This document shows positions 1-8,874 of a DNA stretch of 64,000 nt, piece by piece. This DNA comes from Burkholderia multivorans ATCC BAA-247 (GTDB lineage: Bacteria; Pseudomonadota; Gammaproteobacteria; Burkholderiales; Burkholderiaceae): NCBI RefSeq assembly GCF_000959525.1, contig NZ_CP009832.1, positions 1,116,001 to 1,180,000 of the forward strand, given 5' to 3'. The notes beneath the pieces are model-generated. The model was not told the DNA's origin. It ran no database searches and saw nothing but the letters and a program-made list of their open reading frames with translations. The position numbers were made by a program, and so were the translations under genes. The first letter of the stretch is position 1, and every line of letters starts with the position of its first letter.

Positions 1-1044
1 GCGGATCCGCTCGAACACGGCCGACGATGCGCCGCCCGAGCGGTTCGACAGCTGCTCCGCGAGAATCGCCGACACACCGAGGAACGCCGGATATTCGGCG
101 GTGATCAGGTAGGTCGGGATGTTCTGCAGATAGTGCGTGAAGCGGCCCTTCGCCTCGAAGCGCGCGCGGAACGACGAACGCGTGAAGAGTTCGCCGAGCT
201 TCAGCGCGACGCCGCCGCCGATATAGACGCCGCCGAGCGCGCCGAGCGTCAGCGCGACGCTGCCCGCGAACGAGCCGAGGATGCCGCAGAAGCATTCGAC
301 CGTCTCGAGCGCGAGCGCATCGCCCGCATGCGCGCGCTCGACGACTTCGGCGGTATCGACGTTCGCGGCGACGCGCTTCTTGTCGCGCGCGGCGAGCGCG
401 CGATAGATGATCTCGATGCCGGGCCCCGCGCAGACGCGCTCGAACGACACGTGCGGAAACTTCTTGCGCGCGTACTGCAGCACGAGATCCTCGCGTTCGT
501 CCTGCGGCGCGAACGACGCGTGGCCGCCTTCGCTGCCGAGCGCGATCCAGCGATCGTCGGCAGGAATCAGGCCCGATACGCCGAGCCCCGTGCCGGGCCC
601 GAGCAGCCCGATCACGCTGTTCTGGCGGCGCGTGCCGCCGCCGATCTGCACGCGCTGCGCGTCGGTCAGCCCCGGCAGCGCCATCGCGAGCGCCGTGAAG
701 TCGTTGACGACGAGCAGCGTATCGAAGCCGAGCGCGCGGCGCGTCGCCTCGATCGAGAAGCTCCAGTCGTGGTTCGTCATCGTCACCTGATCGCCGTCGA
801 CCGGATTCGCGATCGCAATCGCCGCATGGTTCACGCGGCTGATCTTCACGTCCTTCAGGTATTTGCGGATCGCATCGGTGAGCGTCGGGTAATCGGCGCC
901 GGGATACACGCGGATCTGCGTGATCTCACCCGGCCCGGTTTCCAGCGCGAAGCGCGCGTTGGTGCCGCCGACGTCCGCGAGCAGGCGCGGGCCGTCGGCA
1001 TGCTGGCCCGCGACGACGGCCTTACTTTGCGCACCAGTAGACAT
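1..1044 (-). CDS. glk: Glucokinase, N-terminal part of a glucokinase/HexR-type fusion (cut by window edge)
   Basis: Phosphorylates glucose to glucose 6-phosphate with ATP in the cytoplasm. The ATG at 1044 opens 348 visible codons. Near the N-terminus is the kinase phosphate-binding motif [14 protein letters not shown], followed by [11 protein letters not shown] and the conserved [10 protein letters not shown]. The frame is still open at base 1, running past the usual length of a glucokinase (about 320-340 residues) into SSAVFERI. In Burkholderia this is where a C-terminal RpiR/HexR-like DNA-binding and SIS domain begins, so the product is probably a bifunctional kinase and regulator; the regulator half lies outside the window. 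The start overlaps the end of pgl by 23 bp, so the gene is the third of a translationally coupled zwf-pgl-glk operon. The kinase assignment is firm, the fusion is inferred from length. Confidence 0.93.
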   Translation of the reverse strand, partial: MSTGAQSKAVVAGQHADGPRLLADVGGTNARFALETGPGEITQIRVYPGADYPTLTDAIRKYLKDVKISRVNHAAIAIANPVDGDQVTMTNHDWSFSIEATRRALGFDTLLVVNDFTALAMALPGLTDAQRVQIGGGTRRQNSVIGLLGPGTGLGVSGLIPADDRWIALGSEGGHASFAPQDEREDLVLQYARKKFPHVSFERVCAGPGIEIIYRALAARDKKRVAANVDTAEVVERAHAGDALALETVECFCGILGSFAGSVALTLGALGGVYIGGGVALKLGELFTRSSFRARFEAKGRFTHYLQNIPTYLITAEYPAFLGVSAILAEQLSNRSGGASSAVFERIR

Positions 1045-1702
1045 CGAGCTTGGTCCCCTTGTCGTTGGCCAGTTGGGAAATCGCGTTCTTCTGCAGCGAC
1101 GCGGCCGCGGCGTCGAGCACTTCGCGCTTGCGGTCGCCCGCGATCAGCAGGAACAGGCGCCCGACGCGCTTGAGCGCATCGAGCGACAGGCTCACGCGCG
1201 CGTGCGGCGCGGCGCCCGGATGCACGGCGACGAAACGCTCGGGCGTCGCGATCGCGTGATCCCATTCGGGCGCGTCCGCGAAGATCGACGCGGTGTGGCC
1301 GTCCTCGCCCATGCCGAGCACGGCGACGTCGGGCACGCGGTAGTCGGGGTTGGCGTTCAGCGCGGCGACATGCGCGTCGAGCGCGGCGCGCGTGTCGACG
1401 AGCGGCAGGAAGCGGGCGGGCGCGGCCGCGTGCTGCAGCAGCGTGTCGCGCACGAGACGCGCGTTGCTCGCCGCATCGTCGTCCGGCACCCAGCGGTCGT
1501 CGACCAGCGTCACGTCGACGCCGGCCCAGTCGAGCGCCGCGTGCGACAGCGTTTGCAGGAACGGCCGCGGGCTCGTGCCGCCGGACACCGCGAGCAGCGG
1601 CCGCGCGGGCCGCGCGCTTGCCGCGCGCAGCGCGTCGCCGACGGCCTGCGCGAGCGCTTCGCTTTGCGCTTCCTGGGTGTCGAAAGCGTGGATCTCGATC
1701 AC
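1022..1702 (-). CDS. pgl: 6-phosphogluconolactonase
   Basis: Hydrolyses 6-phosphogluconolactone, the product of Zwf, to 6-phosphogluconate. The protein has 226 residues, typical for the DevB/Pgl family. It shows [12 protein letters not shown] near residue 40, TLVDDRWVP near 70 and the signature [14 protein letters not shown] near 130. The start is a GTG at 1702 preceded by a purine-rich GGAGGAGA; no in-frame ATG is placed as well. It lies 86 bp downstream of zwf, and its last codons overlap the glk start, which supports one transcript for the upper Entner-Doudoroff/pentose phosphate steps. Confidence 0.95.
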   Translation of the reverse strand: MIEIHAFDTQEAQSEALAQAVGDALRAASARPARPLLAVSGGTSPRPFLQTLSHAALDWAGVDVTLVDDRWVPDDDAASNARLVRDTLLQHAAAPARFLPLVDTRAALDAHVAALNANPDYRVPDVAVLGMGEDGHTASIFADAPEWDHAIATPERFVAVHPGAAPHARVSLSLDALKRVGRLFLLIAGDRKREVLDAAAASLQKNAISQLANDKGTKLDVYWCAK

Positions 1703-1788
1703 ATCTCCTCCGGACTGCTTTGTCTGTTCAAATCGTGTCGTTCATGCGACGCGATGCCGGGCCGCCGTGCGGCGCGGCGACGCGCGCA

Positions 1789-3258
1789 TCAGTTTTCTTC
1801 TTCGAGCCAGCACGTGCCGTGCTGCGCGAGCATCGCGCTCGACGCGGCCGGCCCCCACGTGCCTGCCGCATAGGGCTTCGGCGGCTTCAGCGAGCGCGCC
1901 CATTCGTTGAGGATCGGCTCGACCCAGCGCCACGCGGCCTCCTGCTCGTCGCGGCGCACGAACAGCGCGAGGCGACCGTTGATCACGTCGAGCAGCAGGC
2001 GCTGATACGCCTCCATCTGTCCTTCCTTGAAGAACTGATCGAACGCGAGATCGAGGTGCACGCTGGCAAGATTCATTCCCTCGCCCGGCTGCTTCGCGAG
2101 GCAGTAGAGGCGAATCGTCTCGTTCGGCTGCAGACGGATCACGAGGCGGTTCGCGCCGGGACGCAGCGCGGTCGGCCCGAGCGCCGAATGCGGGACCGGC
2201 CGGAAATTGACGACGATCTCCGCGACGCGATCGGCGAGCCGCTTGCCCGTACGCAGGAAGAACGGCACGCCGGCCCAGCGCCAGTTTTCGATTTCCGCCT
2301 TCAGCGCGACGAACGTTTCGGTCTGGCTGTCGGGCTTCACGCCCGGCTCGGTCGCATAGGCGGGCACCTGCACGCCCTTGATCACGCCCGCATGATACTG
2401 GCCGCGCACCGCGACCTTGCCGATGTCGCGCGGATCGACCGGCTTCAGCGCGCGCAGCACGCGCAGCTTTTCGTCGCGCACGGAATCGGAATCCATCGAG
2501 TGCGGCGGCTCCATCGCGACGATCGACAGCAGCTGCAGCAGGTGGTTCTGCACCATGTCGCGCAGCGCGCCCGTATTGTCGTAGAAATCGCCGCGCGCTT
2601 CGACGCCGAGCTCCTCGGCGATCGTGATCTGGATGCTCTCGACCCACTCGCGGCGCCACAGCGGCTCGAACAGCGCGTTGCCGAAGCGCAGCGCGAGCAG
2701 GTTCTGCACGGGTTCCTTGCCGAGGTAGTGGTCGATCCGGTAGATCTGCTCTTCCGCGAAGATTTCGCCGACCGCGTCGTTGATCGCGTTCGACGAGCGC
2801 AGGTCGTAGCCGAGCGGCTTCTCGAGCACGATGCGCGAGCCTTCGTTGAGCCCGACCGATGCGAGCGCCTTGCAGATCGGCACGAACAGCGACGGCCCCG
2901 TCGCGAGATAGAACACGCGGATGCCGGGCAGCGGCTCGACCGCATCGCGCAGCACCGCATAGTCTTCCGCGCGGCCGAGATCGAGCTTCACGTATTCGAT
3001 GCGCTCGAGGAAGGACTGCCACGCAGCCTGATCGAACGCGCTGCCCGCCGCCTTCGCCGCGTGCGGCTTCACGTGCGTGTCGACCCATTCGAGATACCCG
3101 GCCCGATCCGATTCGTGCCGCGCGACGGCAACGATCCGGCCGCTTTGCGCGAGCATGTTCGCGCGGTGCGCTTCGAACAGCGCAGGCAGGATCTTGCGCA
3201 TCGACAGATCGCCGGTGCCGCCGAAAAGTACGAAGGTAAAGCTGGAATCGGTATGCAT
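1789..3258 (-). CDS. zwf: Glucose-6-phosphate 1-dehydrogenase
   Basis: Oxidises glucose 6-phosphate to 6-phosphogluconolactone with NAD(P)+. It has 489 residues, the usual family length. The N-terminal dinucleotide fold carries FVLFGGTGDLSMRKILPAL, and the substrate and catalytic segment is RIDHYLGKEPVQNLLALRFGN (residues about 170-190), with the reactive Lys in HYLGKE. C-terminal landmarks include FVALKAEIENWRWAGVPFFLRTGKRL. It is the first gene of zwf-pgl-glk and is transcribed away from the gts transport genes. Its promoter region carries a perfect HexR-type operator, so induction by Entner-Doudoroff intermediates is expected. Confidence 0.97.
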   Translation of the reverse strand: MHTDSSFTFVLFGGTGDLSMRKILPALFEAHRANMLAQSGRIVAVARHESDRAGYLEWVDTHVKPHAAKAAGSAFDQAAWQSFLERIEYVKLDLGRAEDYAVLRDAVEPLPGIRVFYLATGPSLFVPICKALASVGLNEGSRIVLEKPLGYDLRSSNAINDAVGEIFAEEQIYRIDHYLGKEPVQNLLALRFGNALFEPLWRREWVESIQITIAEELGVEARGDFYDNTGALRDMVQNHLLQLLSIVAMEPPHSMDSDSVRDEKLRVLRALKPVDPRDIGKVAVRGQYHAGVIKGVQVPAYATEPGVKPDSQTETFVALKAEIENWRWAGVPFFLRTGKRLADRVAEIVVNFRPVPHSALGPTALRPGANRLVIRLQPNETIRLYCLAKQPGEGMNLASVHLDLAFDQFFKEGQMEAYQRLLLDVINGRLALFVRRDEQEAAWRWVEPILNEWARSLKPPKPYAAGTWGPAASSAMLAQHGTCWLEEEN

Positions 3259-3315
3259 GTGTCTCCGCCGGTTTGGGGGTGCTGGGAAGCGATCCGTAGT
3301 GCGATAAAAATATTT

Positions 3316-3344
3316 TTGACACTGAATTGTAGTTTAACTACAAT
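3316..3344. promoter_or_regulatory. Divergent promoters with a shared HexR-type operator
   Basis: On the + strand TTGACA (3316-3321), a 17-bp spacer and TACAAT (3339-3344) form a near-consensus sigma-70 promoter pointing at gtsA. A palindrome ATTGTAGTTTAACTACAAT (3326-3344) covers the -10. Its other half gives TACAAT on the - strand (3331-3326), with a weak TTGCGG 16 bp upstream, pointing at zwf. The core TGTAGTTTAACTACA (3328-3342) fits the published proteobacterial HexR consensus TGTARTWWWAYTACA exactly. Because the glk product probably carries a HexR-like domain, the operon would control itself. The 427-bp gap 3259-3685 contains this site and a leader of about 330 nt before gtsA. Confidence 0.85.
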
Positions 3345-3527
3345 CCGCCGCAAGGGGTAGCACCCGGGCGAAGAAAAAAATGAAGTGCGGCCGATGAACT
3401 GCGCGCGCTTCGTCTTCGGGAGCGCCTTGTGCCGAATGTTATCGGACATTGGCGGCGCGCATCGTCCGCGCGCCGTCGGCCCCGGGCTCGTGCCGCTTCG
3501 CGGCGGGCCAGAAACACAAGAGGAGAC

Positions 3528-3560
3528 ATGCAGTTGAATCTCAAGTCACGCTTTCTGTAA
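3528..3560 (+). CDS. Possible 10-residue leader ORF in the gts leader
   Basis: An ATG preceded by AGAGGAGAC opens MQLNLKSRFL and then TAA. It lies in the long untranslated stretch between the gts promoter and gtsA. The Shine-Dalgarno is better than that of many annotated genes, but the peptide is short and I cannot test conservation. It may be chance, a decoy start, or a leader peptide. Confidence 0.25.
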   Translation: MQLNLKSRFL

Positions 3561-3685
3561 GAGCCCGGCCGGTCATCGGCCCCGTACGCGCCATGCGTCT
3601 CGCGGCTCGATTTCCCCGTCGTTATCAAGAAGCCGTTCCCGCTGAGGGAACTTCACGAGTTGATTCAGTCTGGAGGAGATAAGGA

Positions 3686-4933
3686 ATGAAAGTTCGCTCG
3701 ATCATGGGCGCGCTCTGCGCCGCAGGTCTGATGGCCGGCGCGATGGCGGCGCAGGCGGCCGAGAACGTCACGGTGCTGCACTGGTGGACTTCGGGCGGCG
3801 AGTCGAAGGCCGTCGGCGTGCTGAAGGACGACCTGCAGAAGCAGGGCTACGTGTGGAAGGACTTCGCGGTCGCGGGCGGTGCGGGTGCAGCGGCGATGAC
3901 GGCGCTGAAGACCAAGGTGATCAGCGGCGATGCGCCGTCGGCGGCGCAGATCAAGGGCCCGCTGATTCAGGATTGGGCCGATCAGGGCGTGCTCGTGAAC
4001 ATCGATTCGGTCGCCGGCGACTGGAAGCAGAACCTGCCGCCGGAAATCGACAAGATCATGAAGTACAAGGGCCATTACGTCGCTGCGCCGTTCTCGGTGC
4101 ACCGCGTGAACTGGCTCTACATCAACAAGGCCGCGCTCGACAAGGTCGGCGCGAAGGTGCCGACCACCTGGCCCGAGTTCTTCGCGGTCGCCGACAAGCT
4201 CAAGGCCGCCGGCATCCAGCCGGTCGCGATGGGCGGCCAGCCGTGGCAGGACCTGACGCTGTGGGAAGACGTCGTGCTGTCGCAGGGCGCCGCGTTCTAC
4301 AAGAAGGCGCTCGTCGATCTCGACCAGGCGACGCTGACGTCGCCGCAGATGGTGTCGGTGTTCGACACCGTGCGCAAGATCCAGGGTTACTTCGACGCGG
4401 GCCGCAACGGCCGCGACTGGAACCTCGCGACCGCGATGGTCATCAACGGCAAGGCCGGCATGCAGTTCATGGGCGACTGGGCGAAGGGCGAGTTCGAGAA
4501 CGCGGGCAAGAAGGCGGGCAAGGACTACATCTGCGCGCCGGTGCCGGGCACGAGCAACGCGTACACGTTCAACGTCGACTCGTTCGTGTTCTTCCAGCAG
4601 AAGGGGCAGAAGGCGGCGACGCCGGGCCAGCTCGCGCTCGCGAAGACGATCATGACGCCCGAATTCCAGGAGCAGTTCAGCCTGCTGAAGGGTTCGATTC
4701 CGGTGCGCCTCGGCGTGAAGATGGACAAGTTCGACGACTGCGCGAAGAAGTCGTATGCCGACGAGCAGACCGCGCTGAAGGCCGGCGGCTACGTGCCGTC
4801 GCTCGCGCACGGGATGGCGCAGGGCGATGCGACGGCCGGTGCGATCACCGACGTCGTGACGAAGTTCATGAACTCGCAGCAGGATTCGAAGAGCGCGGTG
4901 GCGGCGCTCGCGAAGGCCGCGAAGGTGAAGTAA
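3686..4933 (+). CDS. gtsA: Glucose/mannose ABC transporter substrate-binding protein
   Basis: Periplasmic sugar-binding subunit of a CUT1-type ABC importer. It has 415 residues with a clear signal peptide (MKVRSIMGALCAAGLM, cleavage after AQA near residue 23), then VTVLHWWTSGGESKAVGVL, typical of bacterial extracellular solute-binding family 1. Aromatic residues suited to sugar stacking (HWW, QPWQDLTLWED) are present. A GGAGGAGATAAGGA ribosome site precedes the ATG. It is the first gene after the HexR-controlled promoter and is followed by two permeases and an ATPase. The divergence from zwf makes glucose the likely main substrate; the exact substrate is inferred from context. Confidence 0.92.
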   Translation: MKVRSIMGALCAAGLMAGAMAAQAAENVTVLHWWTSGGESKAVGVLKDDLQKQGYVWKDFAVAGGAGAAAMTALKTKVISGDAPSAAQIKGPLIQDWADQGVLVNIDSVAGDWKQNLPPEIDKIMKYKGHYVAAPFSVHRVNWLYINKAALDKVGAKVPTTWPEFFAVADKLKAAGIQPVAMGGQPWQDLTLWEDVVLSQGAAFYKKALVDLDQATLTSPQMVSVFDTVRKIQGYFDAGRNGRDWNLATAMVINGKAGMQFMGDWAKGEFENAGKKAGKDYICAPVPGTSNAYTFNVDSFVFFQQKGQKAATPGQLALAKTIMTPEFQEQFSLLKGSIPVRLGVKMDKFDDCAKKSYADEQTALKAGGYVPSLAHGMAQGDATAGAITDVVTKFMNSQQDSKSAVAALAKAAKVK

Positions 4934-4950
4934 TGCCGTAGCGCGACGGG

Positions 4951-4980
4951 CGCCCGGCCGGCTGCGCTGGCCGTCGGGCG
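4951..4980 (+). other. Intercistronic hairpin after gtsA
   Basis: CGCCCG and CGGCC pair with GGCCG and CGGGCG across a small bulge, giving a GC-rich stem-loop without a T-run in the 142-bp gap between gtsA and gtsB. Such stems often stabilise the upstream message so that the binding protein is made in excess over the membrane subunits. This role is inferred. Confidence 0.4.
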
Positions 4981-5075
4981 TTCCGCCAGCGCTGCAAACG
5001 GGCGCGTCCGCGCGCCCGTGCCGTATCGGACGCCGGCTGCGGCCCGCGTCGCCCTCGTTCCAGGAGTCGAATCAA

Positions 5076-6014
5076 GTGGCTGCCCCTCTTAGCGGAAACG
5101 GATCTGGCGCTGCCGTCGCGCGGCGATCGTCGCCGATGTCGGCATTCGCCGATCGCTGGATTCCGAAGCTCGTGCTCGCGCCGAGCGTCGCGATTGCCGT
5201 GGTGTTCATCTACGGCTTCATCCTGATCACCGGCTATCTGTCGCTGACCAACTCGCGGCTGTTGCCGAACTACGAATTCGACGGCTTCGGCCGTTATACG
5301 GATCTGTTCCAGAACGACGTGTGGTGGACCTCCGCCGCGAACCTCGGCTGGTTCGGGATTCCGTTCATCGCGATCTGCGTCGCGCTCGGGCTGTTCCTCG
5401 CGATCCTGCTCGACCAGAAAATCCGCAACGAAGGCGCGCTGCGCGCGATCTTCCTGTATCCGATGGCGCTGTCGTTCATCGTCACGGGCACCGCATGGCA
5501 GTGGATCCTGAACCCGGGCCTCGGCCTCGAGAAGGTGATGCACGACTGGGGCTGGACGAGCTTCTCGTTCGGCTGGCTCGACGATCCCGACAAGGCGATC
5601 TTCTGCGTGGTGATCGCGGCCGTGTGGCAGTCGACCGGCTTCGTGATGGCGCTGTTCCTCGCGGGGTTGCGCGGCGTCGACGGCGAGATCTTCAAGGCCG
5701 CGCAGGTCGACGGCGCGACGCTGCCCACCATCTACCGCAAGATCGTGATCCCGAGCATGCGCCCCGTGTTCTTCTCGGTGCTGCTGATTCTCTGCCACAT
5801 CACGATCAAGACCTTCGACCTCGTCGTCGCGCTGACGGCCGGCGGCCCCGGCACGTCGTCGTCGCTGCCGGCGATGTTCATGTACACGTTTTCGTTCAAC
5901 CGCGGCCAGCTGGGCCTGGGCGCGGCATCGTCGGTGATGATGCTCGCGACCGTGGTCGCGGTGCTCGTGCCGCTGATGTATATGGAATCGAGGAGCACGC
6001 GCAATGCAGCCTAA
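5076..6014 (+). CDS. gtsB: Sugar ABC transporter permease, first subunit
   Basis: Inner-membrane subunit of the glucose importer (MalF/UgpA class). It has 312 residues with six hydrophobic segments; a first helix near FVLAPSVAIAVVFIYGFIL-type sequence follows a short polar N-terminus. The cytoplasmic EAA loop, which docks on the ATPase, is visible as EIFKAAQVDGATLPTIYRKIVIP. The start is GTG at 5076 with CAGGAG ten bases upstream. The gene overlaps the next permease by 11 bp, showing translational coupling. Confidence 0.93.
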   Translation: MAAPLSGNGSGAAVARRSSPMSAFADRWIPKLVLAPSVAIAVVFIYGFILITGYLSLTNSRLLPNYEFDGFGRYTDLFQNDVWWTSAANLGWFGIPFIAICVALGLFLAILLDQKIRNEGALRAIFLYPMALSFIVTGTAWQWILNPGLGLEKVMHDWGWTSFSFGWLDDPDKAIFCVVIAAVWQSTGFVMALFLAGLRGVDGEIFKAAQVDGATLPTIYRKIVIPSMRPVFFSVLLILCHITIKTFDLVVALTAGGPGTSSSLPAMFMYTFSFNRGQLGLGAASSVMMLATVVAVLVPLMYMESRSTRNAA

Positions 6015-6861
6015 GATGACCATCAGCCGGGCGGTGATCTACGCGGCATTGATCCTGTTCGCGCTGTACTTCCTGTTCCCGATCTACGTGATGCTGTCGA
6101 CGTCGTTCAAGGATCTCGACCAGCTGCGCACCGGCAACCTGCTGACGCCGCCGTCGAACTGGACGGTCGCGCCGTGGGTCAAGGCGTGGAGCGAGGCCTG
6201 CACGGGCGTGCGCTGCGACGGCATGAAGCCGTTCTTCCTGAACTCGATCCAGATGGTGATTCCGGCCGTGCTGATCTCGTCGCTGATCGGCGCGTTCAAC
6301 GGCTACGTGCTCACGCATTGGCGCTTTCGCGGCGCGGATGCGCTGTTCACGATGATGCTGGTCGGCTGCTTCATTCCGTTCCAGGTGATCCTGCTGCCGA
6401 TGGCGCGGCTGCAGGGCATGTTCGGGCTCGCGAACACGATTCCGGGCCTCGTGTTCGTGCACGTCGTGTACGGCATCGCGTTCACGACGATGTTCTTCCG
6501 CAACTTCTACGTGAGCGTGCCGGCCGAGCTCGTGAAGGCGGCGCGCATCGACGGCGCGGGCTTCTTCACGATTTTCACGAAGATCCTGCTGCCGGTGTCG
6601 CTGCCGATCTTCATGGTCTGCCTGATCTGGCAGTTCACGCAGATCTGGAACGACTTCCTGTTCGGGATCGTGTTCTCCGGCGTCGATTCGATGCCGATCA
6701 CGGTGGCGCTGAACAACCTCGTGAACACGTCGACGGGCGTGAAGGAATACAACGTCGACATGGCCGGCGCGATCATCGCCGCGCTGCCGACGCTGCTCGT
6801 CTACGTGATCGCCGGCCGCTACTTCGTGCGCGGCCTGACGGCGGGCGCGGTGAAGGGCTGA
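6004..6861 (+). CDS. gtsC: Sugar ABC transporter permease, second subunit
   Basis: Second inner-membrane subunit of the importer (MalG/UgpE class), 285 residues. Six membrane segments are apparent, starting with a helix containing ALILFALYFLFPIYVML. The EAA-type loop reads ELVKAARIDGAGFFTIFTKI. It starts inside the end of the preceding permease (11-bp overlap) and is followed 150 bp later by the ATPase gene, so all four components are probably on one transcript. Confidence 0.93.
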   Translation: MQPKMTISRAVIYAALILFALYFLFPIYVMLSTSFKDLDQLRTGNLLTPPSNWTVAPWVKAWSEACTGVRCDGMKPFFLNSIQMVIPAVLISSLIGAFNGYVLTHWRFRGADALFTMMLVGCFIPFQVILLPMARLQGMFGLANTIPGLVFVHVVYGIAFTTMFFRNFYVSVPAELVKAARIDGAGFFTIFTKILLPVSLPIFMVCLIWQFTQIWNDFLFGIVFSGVDSMPITVALNNLVNTSTGVKEYNVDMAGAIIAALPTLLVYVIAGRYFVRGLTAGAVKG

Positions 6862-7011
6862 GCGCGACGACCACGATGCAACGCGATGCGCCGCCGTGCG
6901 GCGCGTCGAAACGAACCGACACGGCGCTGGAGCGCGCCGGGCTTTGGATGGGACCGCGGGCGCGCGCCGACGCGCGCCGCGGCCGACACACGAGACAGAG
7001 GATTCACAAGC

Positions 7012-8130
7012 ATGGCAAGCCTTTCCATCCGTGACGTGTACAAGACCTACCCGAACGGGGTGCCGGTCCTGAAGGGTGTCGACATCGACATCGAGGACGG
7101 CCAGTTCCTGATTCTCGTCGGCGGCTCGGGCTGCGGGAAGTCGACGCTGCTCAACATGATCGCGGGGCTCGAGACCGTCACGAGCGGCGAGATCCGCATC
7201 GACGGCAAGGTCGTCAACGACCTGTCGCCGAAGGATCGCGACATCGCGATGGTGTTTCAGTCGTATGCGCTGTACCCGTCGATGACGGTGCGCGACAACA
7301 TCTCGTTCGGCCTGAACATCCGCAAGGTGCCGAAGAGCGAGCAGCAGCAGATCGTCGATCGCGTGTCGCAGATGCTGCAGATCCAGCATCTGCTCGACCG
7401 CAAGCCGGGCCAGCTGTCGGGCGGCCAGCGCCAGCGCGTCGCGATGGGCCGCGCGCTCGCGCGCGATCCGGCGCTGTTCCTGTTCGACGAGCCGCTGTCG
7501 AACCTCGACGCGAAGCTGCGCATCGAAATGCGCGCCGAAATCAAGCTGCTGCACCAGCGGCTCGGCACGACGATCGTCTACGTGACGCACGACCAGATCG
7601 AGGCGATGACGCTCGGCGACCGGATCGCGGTGATGAAGGACGGCGTCGTCCAGCAGTTCGGCGCGCCGCAGGAGATCTACGACTCGCCGTCGAACCTGTT
7701 CGTCGCGGGCTTCATCGGCGCGCCGCCGATGAACTTCATCAGCGGCAAGCTTACGGAGCAGGGCAGCGGCGTCGCGCTCGAGCTCGATACGGGCCTGGCG
7801 CGCAGCGCGCTGAATCTGCCGTTCGATGCGGCGAAGCTGAAGTCGTACATCGGCCGCGAAGTGATCCTCGGGCTGCGCCCGGAGCGCATCACCGATGCGC
7901 GCAGCGCGCACAACGGCGAGGCGTCGCGGCTGCAGCCGGTCGACGTGCGCGTCGACGTGACCGAGCCGACCGGGCCCGACACGCACGTGTTCGCGCAGGT
8001 GAACGGCAAGCGCATCGTGAGCCGCGTGCATCCGGCCGCGAATCCGCAGCCGGGGCAGACGCAGTCGCTGCTGTTCGACGTGTCGAAGGCCGTGCTGTTC
8101 GATCCGCAGACGGAGGCGCGCATCGCGTGA
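7012..8130 (+). CDS. gtsD: Sugar ABC transporter ATP-binding protein (UgpC/MsmK class)
   Basis: Energises the glucose importer. It has 372 residues: an ABC ATPase domain followed by a C-terminal OB-fold (TOBE) regulatory region typical of MalK-like proteins. Walker A is GGSGCGKST near residue 38-46, the Q-loop lies in MVFQSYALYPSM, the signature is LSGGQRQRVAMGRALARDP, Walker B is LFLFDEPLSNLD and the switch His is in YVTHDQIEAM. The frame extends upstream, but the ATG at 7012 gives the conserved MASLSIRDVYKTYPNG start. MalK-type ATPases of this class may serve more than one permease pair. Confidence 0.93.
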   Translation: MASLSIRDVYKTYPNGVPVLKGVDIDIEDGQFLILVGGSGCGKSTLLNMIAGLETVTSGEIRIDGKVVNDLSPKDRDIAMVFQSYALYPSMTVRDNISFGLNIRKVPKSEQQQIVDRVSQMLQIQHLLDRKPGQLSGGQRQRVAMGRALARDPALFLFDEPLSNLDAKLRIEMRAEIKLLHQRLGTTIVYVTHDQIEAMTLGDRIAVMKDGVVQQFGAPQEIYDSPSNLFVAGFIGAPPMNFISGKLTEQGSGVALELDTGLARSALNLPFDAAKLKSYIGREVILGLRPERITDARSAHNGEASRLQPVDVRVDVTEPTGPDTHVFAQVNGKRIVSRVHPAANPQPGQTQSLLFDVSKAVLFDPQTEARIA

Positions 8131-8250
8131 TGCACGCGGGCCCGCGGCAGCGGCGTGCCGCCGGGCTCGGAGCCGGGCCGGGCCGCGCGGCGGTGTGCGG
8201 CGTGCCGCGCCGCTTTACGGTTGCTCGGCGCGCTGCCCGATGCGCGTCGC

Positions 8251-8874
8251 TCAGTGCGGCAGCCGCACGTCGAACTTGAACGTGAGAAGCCGCGCGACGA
8301 GCGTGAAGCCCGTCGCGAGCAGCACGCTGTACACCGAGTCGAACTGCAGCCACACGAGCAGCAGATAGAACCAGCAGCCGACGAACGCGCAGGTCGCGTA
8401 GGGCCGCGAGTCGCGCAGGATCAGCGGAATGTCGTTGCACAGCACGTCGCGGACGATCCCGCCGACGACCCCCGTAATCACGCCCATCATCACCGCGATG
8501 AAGCGCGGCATTTCCGCTTCGAGCGCGATCGCGGTGCCCGAGATGCTGAAGATCCCGAGCCCGATCGCATCGGCGACGAGCAGCACGCGCTCGGCCGACA
8601 GCCGCGACAGCATGCGCAGCAGGAACGGCGCGAACAGCGCGAGTACGAAGATCGCGATCACGTAGTCGTCGTGCACGACCCAGTAGAACGGCCGGCGTTC
8701 GAGCAGGATGTCGCGCAGCGTGCCGCCGCCGAACGCGGTCGCGATCGCGACGACGAACGTGCCGACCGAGTCGAGCCGGTTCTTGCGCGCTTCGATGAAG
8801 CCGGAGATCGCGAAGGCGAGCGTGGCGATCGCTTCGAGTACCGCGATCGCGAGCGTGAGCCTAGGATGCGGCAC
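8251..8874 (-). CDS. Trimeric intracellular cation (TRIC) channel family membrane protein
   Basis: A 207-residue membrane protein of the YicG/UPF0126 (TRIC) family, which forms homotrimeric cation channels. Two glycine-rich repeats typical of the family are visible: TAFGGGTLRDILLERRPFYW and GVVGGIVRDVLCNDIPLIL. Each is flanked by membrane helices, about seven in total. The chosen start is GTG at 8874 (MPHPRLTLAIAVLEAIATLAF), which overlaps the end of the Smr-domain gene by 14 bp; an upstream ATG would add a charged, improbable N-terminus. It converges with the gts operon. The physiological ion is not visible from the sequence. Confidence 0.88.
   Translation of the reverse strand: MPHPRLTLAIAVLEAIATLAFAISGFIEARKNRLDSVGTFVVAIATAFGGGTLRDILLERRPFYWVVHDDYVIAIFVLALFAPFLLRMLSRLSAERVLLVADAIGLGIFSISGTAIALEAEMPRFIAVMMGVITGVVGGIVRDVLCNDIPLILRDSRPYATCAFVGCWFYLLLVWLQFDSVYSVLLATGFTLVARLLTFKFDVRLPH

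Noticed and set aside
4951-4980. Hairpin after gtsA as a full terminator
   Set aside because: No T-run follows, and the permease genes must be transcribed through it.
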